The position numbers and the translations under genes are program-made. Shown piece after piece: positions 21,137 to 26,970 of a stretch of 26,970 bases of DNA; the first letter of the stretch is position 1; every line of letters starts with the position of its first letter. Source of the stretch: a virus; the IMG/VR virus record IMGVR_UViG_3300032116_001111, positions 1-26,970 of that record; one strand, given 5' to 3'. The notes beneath the pieces were generated by a model, which was not told where the DNA came from, ran no database searches, and was given only the letters and a program-made list of their open reading frames with translations.

Positions 21137-21639
21137 TCTCGGCCTCGCTTCGCCGCGAACTGGAAAAGCAGGAATCGAGCGAAGCCCTTCTGATTTTCGT
21201 CACGATCACACATCCCACCATGGATGAAACAATCCGTGTGGTCAGCGAACCAGAGGGGATCGATTATGTCTACGGCGGGGAAACCTTCATCGGGTTTCCC
21301 TTCGACATCGAATTGCTGACCGACAGCGAGCGATTCCCTGAGACGCGCATCGCCGTTCAGAACGTAGACGAAACGATCGGCCGCGCGATCAAGGGGCTGA
21401 TCGGCCCGCCGCGGGTCAAGATTGAAATCCTGGCGCTTTCCGACTTCGACACCACGGTCAATCCCAGAACTGAGATCGGGACACCTACGGTCGAGTATTC
21501 CGCCGACAAACTATACCTGATCGATGTCGAGATCGACGCGATGCAGATCACCGGCCGCATCGTGAGTTGGAATTACAGCCAAGAGGTCTGGCCGGGAGTG
21601 CGGGCGACGCAGAACAGAACGCCGGGGCTCTATCGCTGA
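21124..21639 (+). CDS. Phage tail-tip protein with DUF1833-like fold
   Basis: This encodes 171 residues, starting at GTG 21124 inside the end of the previous gene. The opening GRVVSASLRRELEKQESSEA, then LLIFVTITHP and IRVVSEPEGIDYVYGGETF, matches the DUF1833 type: a short helix followed by strands that contain a HPxxDxxIRVV element. The middle strand pair PETRIAVQNVDETIGRAIKG and the C-terminal IVSWNYSQEVWPG also fit. These proteins take the place of lambda L in many Proteobacteria phages, between M-like and NlpC/P60 genes. The molecular role is unknown, but it is a likely tail-tip component. There is no Cys pattern for an iron-sulfur cluster as in lambda L. Confidence 0.8.
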   Translation: MGRVVSASLRRELEKQESSEALLIFVTITHPTMDETIRVVSEPEGIDYVYGGETFIGFPFDIELLTDSERFPETRIAVQNVDETIGRAIKGLIGPPRVKIEILALSDFDTTVNPRTEIGTPTVEYSADKLYLIDVEIDAMQITGRIVSWNYSQEVWPGVRATQNRTPGLYR

Positions 21640-22058
21640 TGTCGTGGCCAGACCGCTACATGAAGATCCCCTTCGTGGACGGCGGCAGGGCGATGGGCGG
21701 GTGTGATTGCTTCGGTCTTGTCCGGCTGGTGATGAATAACGAGTGCGGGATTCTGCTGCCGTCCTACGGGGAAATCAGCGCGCGCGACCTCGCCAAGATC
21801 GCGGTGTCGATGGAAGCCGACGCGCAAAGCGAGGCGTGGATCCCTGTGGAGACGCCGGAAGAGTTCGATGTCGTCGTGATGCGCTGGTTTGCGCGACCGC
21901 AGACCGGGCATGTCGGGATCATGGTTGATAGCCGGCGGGTTCTACACACGGAGGAGCGGACCGGCTCTCCGGTGATCGTCCCGCTTACGCATTATTCGAT
22001 CAAGGGCAGGGTGAAGTGGTTCAGAAGGCACAGGGAGATGGTGCGTGAGCACGCTTAA
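21639..22058 (+). CDS. NlpC/P60 peptidase, tail-tip cell-wall hydrolase (lambda K-like)
   Basis: This encodes 139 residues. Catalytic features are Cys24 in GCDCFGLVRL, His91 in TGHVGIMV and a third polar residue, probably His103 in VLHTEE. NlpC/P60 enzymes cleave stem peptides of peptidoglycan; in the lambda K position the protein is thought to open the wall locally during DNA entry or to process tail-tip proteins. ATG 21639 overlaps the preceding stop by one base (TGATG); the frame runs back to 21567, but that is inside the previous gene. The end overlaps the next gene by 14 bases. Lambda K has an extra N-terminal Mov34 domain that is absent here, as in many smaller phages. Confidence 0.9.
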   Translation: MSWPDRYMKIPFVDGGRAMGGCDCFGLVRLVMNNECGILLPSYGEISARDLAKIAVSMEADAQSEAWIPVETPEEFDVVVMRWFARPQTGHVGIMVDSRRVLHTEERTGSPVIVPLTHYSIKGRVKWFRRHREMVREHA

Positions 22059-24894
22059 AGACCGCAAGGCTGCGCGCGAGGGCGAAGCCGTGATGGTGGT
22101 CTGGCGTGAGGCGTATTCCGTTGCTGCCCCCAGCGTGACGCCAATGCGTCCGGGAATGACGATATACGAGATCGTGAAATCGGTCCCCGATCTCCCGCCA
22201 GAGTTTGAGCAGCGCGGCGTCGTGATGATCAACGGCCACGAGATCGTGCGCGGCTCATGGCATCTCATCAGGCCGAAGCCTTCGACGCGCGCCAAGCCGA
22301 TTGCGGTGACGCTCCATATGGCCCCACGGGGCGGCAAGGGCGGCGGGCAAAGCACCGGCAAGATGGTAATTGCCATTGTCGCCTTGGTTGCGCTGACGGT
22401 TCTGACTGCGGGCATCGCGAGCGGCGGGTGGGCAGCTATCGGCGCGGGCTCTGCCGCTTGGTTTGCCGCGGGCTCGGTATCGGCAAAAGTCCTCGCGGGA
22501 GCGGTAGGGCTTATCGGCGCGCTGGCGATCTCGGCGCTGACACGGCCACCAGCGGCCAAACCAAAGGCTCAGGACACCACAGAGCAACAGGAAGCAGCAT
22601 CATCCGACGGCAATGTCATTGAGGCCAACGGCGGCGTCCCTCGCGTGATCGGGACACGCAAGGCGTTTCCGCCTCTCGCCTGTGAGCCGATTGTCGAGTT
22701 CGTCGGGCAGGATGAATTTGTCGAGGCGCTTTACGTCCTGAACGGCCCGCACAAACTGGAGGAGATCAAGACCGGCGAGGCGCTGATCGCCGACGACGAC
22801 AGCATCCAGTATCAAACCCGCGAAGGCTGGCAGTCCGATTCCCTGATCACGCTGATCAAGCGATACGGCCGCACGAACGCGCCGCAGATCGAATTGTCGG
22901 CGCACAAGACGCAGGCGGTCAGCGGGCTCAACCTCGAAGATCAGGTATTCCCGGACAAGAGCCTGCCAAAGTGGCATCGCTACGCGACGTCGAAGTCTCC
23001 AGACGAAGTTGTCCTGCAGTTCATGTTCCCTGGCGGGCTCTATTACCCTGCGGACCCGACCGTCTATCCGGTGTGCGTCCCGATCCGAATCCGCATCCGG
23101 AAGTCAGGCGACACAGCATGGATTAACCTGCCTGAAGTTCATTTCCGCGGGAAATCGTCGCGCGTTTTGCGCGGGCAGGTGATCCTGCATTGGGATGCGA
23201 CGACGATCCCGCCGATATCCGACGTCACGATGTCGACAGATACCGGCGTCGCGCACATATTTTACCGTGCGCCATCTCAGTCCGTGGCGCCTGCAGACCC
23301 CGGCGCATATCAGTGGGAAGCCCACTCCAGTTTCTACTCTGGTTCCGGCAATGCCTACATGACCAATGGGGCTGCTACTGGCATACAAAATGTTTATGTC
23401 GACAATAACGAGCGCACGGAAGACGGCAGTGATTGGAAGCCAAGCGGCACGGAGCCTGCGACGGCCGGCAAGAATACGGCGCACTTCTTCTTGGACAGCG
23501 GAACATTCCCGAAGGGCGTTTACGAAATCGAGTGCATGAGGGGCTACGCCTACGCCAACCCGTCATTCGCGCCGGCGACTTATCAATACAGCGGCGGCGT
23601 CCGCAATATGTTCAAGTATCAGTTTCTTCTTAGCGATGCCCGGATTATCGATAACCAATCTCTTTACGTCTCCGCCGTCGCTCTCGGCCGCATCATTTCG
23701 ATCTGGCGCGAGCATCCGTTGCCACTCCCCGGCTTTGCCACCATTGCGATGCGCGCAAAGAACCGCAGGCTGGAACAAGTCTCAACAAAAGCCTCTGGCT
23801 ACGTACAGGATTGGACGGGGAGCGCGTGGGGCAACTGGACAACGACATCGAACCCGGCCCCTCATTTCCGGGACATCCTCTGCGGGCGGCTGAACCTTGA
23901 TCCTGTGCCGGACGCTCTTGTCGACGATACCGCGCTCGTCGACTGGCGACAGGCCTGCATCGACGAAGATTACACATGCGACATGATTGTGGATTCGATG
24001 CGGTTGGAGGATGTGCTTTCGCTGGTGGCGTCGTGCGGCTATGCCCGGCCGTATTGGTCTGAAGTCTGGGGTGTGATCCGCGACTATGACAGGTCAGCGG
24101 AAAGCCCCGTACAGGTGTTTACACCCCGCAACTCTAGGGGCTTCAAATACCGCAAGGCGTTCCCGCGTCTCCCCGACGGGCTGCTGATTTCGTATCGCGA
24201 CGACACCGAAGAAAGCAAGACGAAGCAGACCACGGTTTACCGCAACGGTGTCCCGGCATCCGACACCGCCCGGCTCGAGCAGGTCACATACGAAGGCCTG
24301 ATCGTCGATACCAAAGTGGAGAAGCGCGGCGACTTCGATCTGAAGCAAGGTGAATATCGCGGCACATTCTACACGCTGGACGCCCCGGTCGAATCCATTG
24401 TGTGCCGGCGCGGTGATTTGGTCGCCGTCAATCACGATCTCCTGACCCGCAAAACCGGCTGGGGCAGGGTGGTGCAGGTCATCAAATCTGGCGGCAATAT
24501 CACGGCGGTTCGCGTCGACAGCGATCTCGACTTCACCAGCAATGGCGATTGGTCGACCATAGCGGACATCACGGCGGTTGAGGATATCCTCGACGTCGGC
24601 GTCACGATGGGCTGCATGATCCGGCGTGCCGACGGCACGATCACGACGCATGCGCTTTCCAATGCGACCGGCACATCCGATCTGCTGACCTTCACGACTC
24701 CGTTTGCCGACGACACGATGACCGGCTCCGACTACGACGACGGGATTATCAGCGAGGTTTCCGACGGCGTGCTGGTCGCGGTCGGTCCGCTTGGCGAGGA
24801 ATATCTCCGTCTTCTCATCACCGAGATCATGCCGAGCGCCGACATGACGGCGCGGATCACGATGGTCGACGAAGCCCCGGCTCTCTGGGCATAG
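22045..24894 (+). CDS. Tail hub / tip attachment protein (TipJ-like), I-J fusion
   Basis: This encodes 949 residues from GTG 22045, with AGGGAG 7 bases upstream. Residues about 30-95 (MRPGMTIYEIVKSVPDLPPE, then GVVMINGHEIVRGSW) form a small ubiquitin-like domain like lambda I. Next comes a Gly-rich stretch and a hydrophobic block at about 106-165 (GKMVIAIVALVALTVLTAGI and more), then a long beta-rich body with a conserved GGVPRVIGTRKAFPPL entry and a central hub region (FRDILCGRLNLDPVPD, DEDYTCDMIVDSMRLED, then FKYRKAFPRLPDG). This is the host-specificity / TipJ family, in which lambda I-like and J-like parts are fused. The protein forms the central hub and makes receptor contact. The final 130 residues are the likeliest receptor-proximal part. 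Confidence 0.85.
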   Translation: MSTLKDRKAAREGEAVMVVWREAYSVAAPSVTPMRPGMTIYEIVKSVPDLPPEFEQRGVVMINGHEIVRGSWHLIRPKPSTRAKPIAVTLHMAPRGGKGGGQSTGKMVIAIVALVALTVLTAGIASGGWAAIGAGSAAWFAAGSVSAKVLAGAVGLIGALAISALTRPPAAKPKAQDTTEQQEAASSDGNVIEANGGVPRVIGTRKAFPPLACEPIVEFVGQDEFVEALYVLNGPHKLEEIKTGEALIADDDSIQYQTREGWQSDSLITLIKRYGRTNAPQIELSAHKTQAVSGLNLEDQVFPDKSLPKWHRYATSKSPDEVVLQFMFPGGLYYPADPTVYPVCVPIRIRIRKSGDTAWINLPEVHFRGKSSRVLRGQVILHWDATTIPPISDVTMSTDTGVAHIFYRAPSQSVAPADPGAYQWEAHSSFYSGSGNAYMTNGAATGIQNVYVDNNERTEDGSDWKPSGTEPATAGKNTAHFFLDSGTFPKGVYEIECMRGYAYANPSFAPATYQYSGGVRNMFKYQFLLSDARIIDNQSLYVSAVALGRIISIWREHPLPLPGFATIAMRAKNRRLEQVSTKASGYVQDWTGSAWGNWTTTSNPAPHFRDILCGRLNLDPVPDALVDDTALVDWRQACIDEDYTCDMIVDSMRLEDVLSLVASCGYARPYWSEVWGVIRDYDRSAESPVQVFTPRNSRGFKYRKAFPRLPDGLLISYRDDTEESKTKQTTVYRNGVPASDTARLEQVTYEGLIVDTKVEKRGDFDLKQGEYRGTFYTLDAPVESIVCRRGDLVAVNHDLLTRKTGWGRVVQVIKSGGNITAVRVDSDLDFTSNGDWSTIADITAVEDILDVGVTMGCMIRRADGTITTHALSNATGTSDLLTFTTPFADDTMTGSDYDDGIISEVSDGVLVAVGPLGEEYLRLLITEIMPSADMTARITMVDEAPALWA

Positions 24895-24904
24895 GAATCC
24901 TGAC

Positions 24905-25795
24905 ATGACAGCAAATCGCGTATTCCCGAACTCCGGGACGGGGACGGCGTACGTCGGCGGGGTGAAGGATGAGGGCGATAAGCTCTGGCAATATGCCCGG
25001 GTTCCTCTTGGCACCTATGGCGGTACGGCAAATGCGCAAACCGCCGTCTGCGATGTCCCGATCACGTCCTATCAGGACGGCATGGCCTTTATCTATCAGC
25101 CTTCGACTTCACCGACCGCCGCCTTCACGCTGAACATCGACGGGATCGGAGCCAGAGATGTTGTCGACAGGCTTGGCAACGCGATGCAGGTCGGTCTGAT
25201 CAAGGCTGGCGGCACCTACGAGCTCGTGTACGACACCGCGACCGGAAAGCTGATTGCGACGGGTGTCGAGCGCGGGCGCGTCGGCCGGCAGAACATCTAC
25301 ATCCCGGCATCTCAAATGATCGCGCGCACCACGAATGGCGCTGCCACTGGAACCGCGGAAACCGCAACCAACAGAATAATGATCAGCACGCTGGATTTCG
25401 ATGCCGGTACAGCGGAATACGCGCAGTTTTCATTCCTCGCCCCGAAGCGCTGGAATGAAGGGACGATGACGGCGGTCTTCGTCTGGTCGCATGCCGCGGC
25501 GACGGCATTCAATGTGATCTGGGGCATTCAGGGCCTAGCTCTATCGAACAGCGATGCGATGGACACCGCCTTCGGCACCGCGGTCACAGTGACGGACACG
25601 GGCGGCACGACGAACGATGTCTGGATGACCTCGGAGACGTCGGCCTTCACGCTGTCGAATACGCCGAACGAAAGCGACTGGCTGGTCTTTCAGGTCTATC
25701 GCGATGCTGCTGCAGGCGGTGACACACTCGACGTCGACGCCAGGCTTCACGGTGTCATGCTCTACTGGACCTCAAACAACGCCGACGAGGCATAA
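24905..25795 (+). CDS. Tail fibre / tip protein with widespread C-terminal module
   Basis: This encodes 296 residues, starting after AGGAATCCTGAC, 10 bases beyond the hub stop. Residues about 1-120 form a beta-rich attachment region (SGTGTAYVGGVKDEGDKLWQ, AFTLNIDGIGARDVVDRLGN). The C-terminal half, from IYIPASQMIARTTNGAATG to LDVDARLHGVMLYW, is a module I recognise from many phage fibre and structural proteins, with the conserved STLDFDAGTAEYAQF, PKRWNEGTMTAVF and DWLVFQVYRDAA elements. It is a jelly-roll-like domain probably used for assembly or surface binding. Position directly after TipJ supports a tail-tip fibre. No enzyme motif is visible. Confidence 0.8.
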   Translation: MTANRVFPNSGTGTAYVGGVKDEGDKLWQYARVPLGTYGGTANAQTAVCDVPITSYQDGMAFIYQPSTSPTAAFTLNIDGIGARDVVDRLGNAMQVGLIKAGGTYELVYDTATGKLIATGVERGRVGRQNIYIPASQMIARTTNGAATGTAETATNRIMISTLDFDAGTAEYAQFSFLAPKRWNEGTMTAVFVWSHAAATAFNVIWGIQGLALSNSDAMDTAFGTAVTVTDTGGTTNDVWMTSETSAFTLSNTPNESDWLVFQVYRDAAAGGDTLDVDARLHGVMLYWTSNNADEA

Positions 25796-26970
25796 ATGGA
25801 CCCCGTAGTCTTCACCTACACCAATCAGGAAGATTGGGATCTCGGCTTCGAGTTTGTGGATTCCGTCGGCGATCCCGTCGATATGTCCGGGCGCTCATAT
25901 CGGATCAGGGTCTATAACCGATCGACGCGCGCCGTTGTGGCAACGCTGACGACGGCGGATTCCTCGCTCACGATCTCCGGGGCATCAAACCAAATCGTCT
26001 CCGGTCGGCTCGACAATTCGGTGACATCGGCTTTCCAGACGGGGCAGGATTATGGCGCCGACCTGACTTGGTTCTCCGGGACTGAAGACCACAGAATCGT
26101 CCCCGCGGTTGTCAGGCACGTACTCCCCGGCACAGGCCTTGGTGGCGGATATTCCGGGGCCGTAACGGTTGCAATTGATCCAACCACACTGAACGCCGGC
26201 GCGCCGGTCCAGATGCAGACTTTGCTTGGCCGGCTGCAATACAAGCGGGTGGAGACATTCACCGCTTCAGGCACCTTCACGAAGCAGGCCGGCGACGTCC
26301 TGCTGTACGTGATCGCCGTGGGCGGCGGGGGCGGTGGCGGCTCCGGGCGCAAGTCTGCTGGCGGGACACAGGCAGGCGGTGGCGCTGGCGGCAACGGAGG
26401 CAACGTCGTCGAATACTGGATCCCGGCTTCAACACTTTCATCGACGACATCAGTCACCGTCGGCGCGGGTGGGGCGGGAGCGGCGGCGGCGGCAGACGAT
26501 ACGAACGGTACAACCGGTTCCGTTGGCGGGACATCAATCTTTGGTCCGTTCACAGCTCGAGGCGGACAAGCTGGAACAGGCGGCACGAACTCTGCTGGCG
26601 GTTCAGCGGGGTCAATGAATGCTGCAAATTACTCAACGCAATTCATCCCGTCATTGGCGGGGGCCGGCAGTGGCACGTCAACTGGCGCGGCGGGTTCTGC
26701 CGCTTCAGGTCCGTCTGGTGGTGGCGGTGGCGCTGGACTTACGTCGGCAGGCGTCGAAGCCAATGGCGGCGCGTCATCGAACGCAGATCAATGCAGGACG
26801 TCCAATGACGCCACAGGCGTCTCCGGCGGCACGCCGGGCGGCACGGTGAATGGCACCGATGGTGCGACGCCAACCACATCGCGCTTCGGCTCTGGCGGGG
26901 CTGGGGGTGCGTCCAAGGCCTCTGGCGCGGCTGGCAATGGCGGCACGGGCGGTGCGCCTGGCGGCGGCGG
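25796..26970 (+). CDS. Glycine-rich tail fibre / adhesin (partial, runs off window)
   Basis: ATG 25796 follows the preceding TAA directly, and the frame stays open to the window end (391 full codons), so the 3' end is missing. Residues 1-115 (FTYTNQEDWDLGFEFVDSVG and strands to VRHVLPG) form a beta-rich N-terminal part suitable for attachment to the tail tip. A short linker leads to VETFTASGTFTKQAGDVLLY at residue 152, a common entry to glycine-rich phage adhesins. From about residue 176 on, Gly-rich runs (VGGGGGGGSG, GGGAGGNGG) alternate with short hydrophobic strands. In such adhesins, as in T-even gp38-like proteins, the Gly-rich part folds into polyglycine helices whose loops define host range. 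I find no ribosome binding site; coupling is likely. Confidence 0.82.
   Translation, partial: MDPVVFTYTNQEDWDLGFEFVDSVGDPVDMSGRSYRIRVYNRSTRAVVATLTTADSSLTISGASNQIVSGRLDNSVTSAFQTGQDYGADLTWFSGTEDHRIVPAVVRHVLPGTGLGGGYSGAVTVAIDPTTLNAGAPVQMQTLLGRLQYKRVETFTASGTFTKQAGDVLLYVIAVGGGGGGGSGRKSAGGTQAGGGAGGNGGNVVEYWIPASTLSSTTSVTVGAGGAGAAAAADDTNGTTGSVGGTSIFGPFTARGGQAGTGGTNSAGGSAGSMNAANYSTQFIPSLAGAGSGTSTGAAGSAASGPSGGGGGAGLTSAGVEANGGASSNADQCRTSNDATGVSGGTPGGTVNGTDGATPTTSRFGSGGAGGASKASGAAGNGGTGGAPGGG

Noticed and set aside
24094-25014. A 306-codon minus-strand frame opposite the tail hub gene
   Set aside because: It is antisense to the well-supported TipJ-like gene, Arg/Asp/His-rich and without motifs; a coding shadow.

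Overview
The window is one stretch of tailed-phage DNA (a free phage or part of a prophage) carrying the DNA-packaging, head, neck and tail genes of an HK97-type siphovirus. Every supported gene is on the + strand. Most neighbours overlap by 1-14 bases (TAATG, ATGA, GTGA junctions) or sit a few bases apart, as in a single late operon. Hand-counted 60-base samples outside the intein are about 60-68% GC, and the protein types resemble those of phages from Alphaproteobacteria such as Rhizobiales. That host assignment is an inference. No integrase, lysis gene, tRNA, CRISPR array or host gene is visible, so free phage and prophage cannot be told apart.

Layout. Bases 1-1400: the end of an unknown gene, an HNH endonuclease, a short phage protein usually found beside it, an inverted repeat, two very small genes and a small beta-rich protein. 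Bases 1417-4953: an 898-residue probable tailspike and a 278-residue unknown protein, placed unusually before the terminase. Bases 4964-8467: small terminase, large terminase interrupted by an intein, and a small two-helix membrane protein. Bases 8467-13581: portal, S49-type head protease with a long C-terminal extension, major capsid protein and two small head-region proteins, with three intergenic hairpins around the capsid block. Bases 13586-15660: head-tail connector, closure and neck proteins and tail terminator. Bases 15672-20759: tail tube, a 58-codon gene, tail assembly chaperones joined by a -1 ribosomal frameshift, and tape measure. Bases 20756-26970: tail-tip genes in the lambda M-L-K-I/J order (distal protein, DUF1833-like, NlpC/P60 peptidase, TipJ-like hub) and two fibre genes, the last glycine-rich and cut by the window end.

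How they work together. The HNH protein, TerS and TerL cut and pump DNA through the portal into a capsid matured by the S49 protease. The connector, closure, neck and terminator proteins join the head to a tail whose length is set by the tape measure with help from the G/GT chaperones. The tip proteins and the fibre or spike proteins recognise and breach the host surface.

The most notable features are two. First, a 367-residue intein sits exactly inside the TerL Walker A motif. It has Ala at position 1 and the Trp-Cys-Thr triplet of class 3 inteins, a LAGLIDADG endonuclease domain, and much lower GC than its host gene. Second, there is a textbook A-AAA-AAC slippery heptamer followed at once by a stop codon in the tail chaperone gene.
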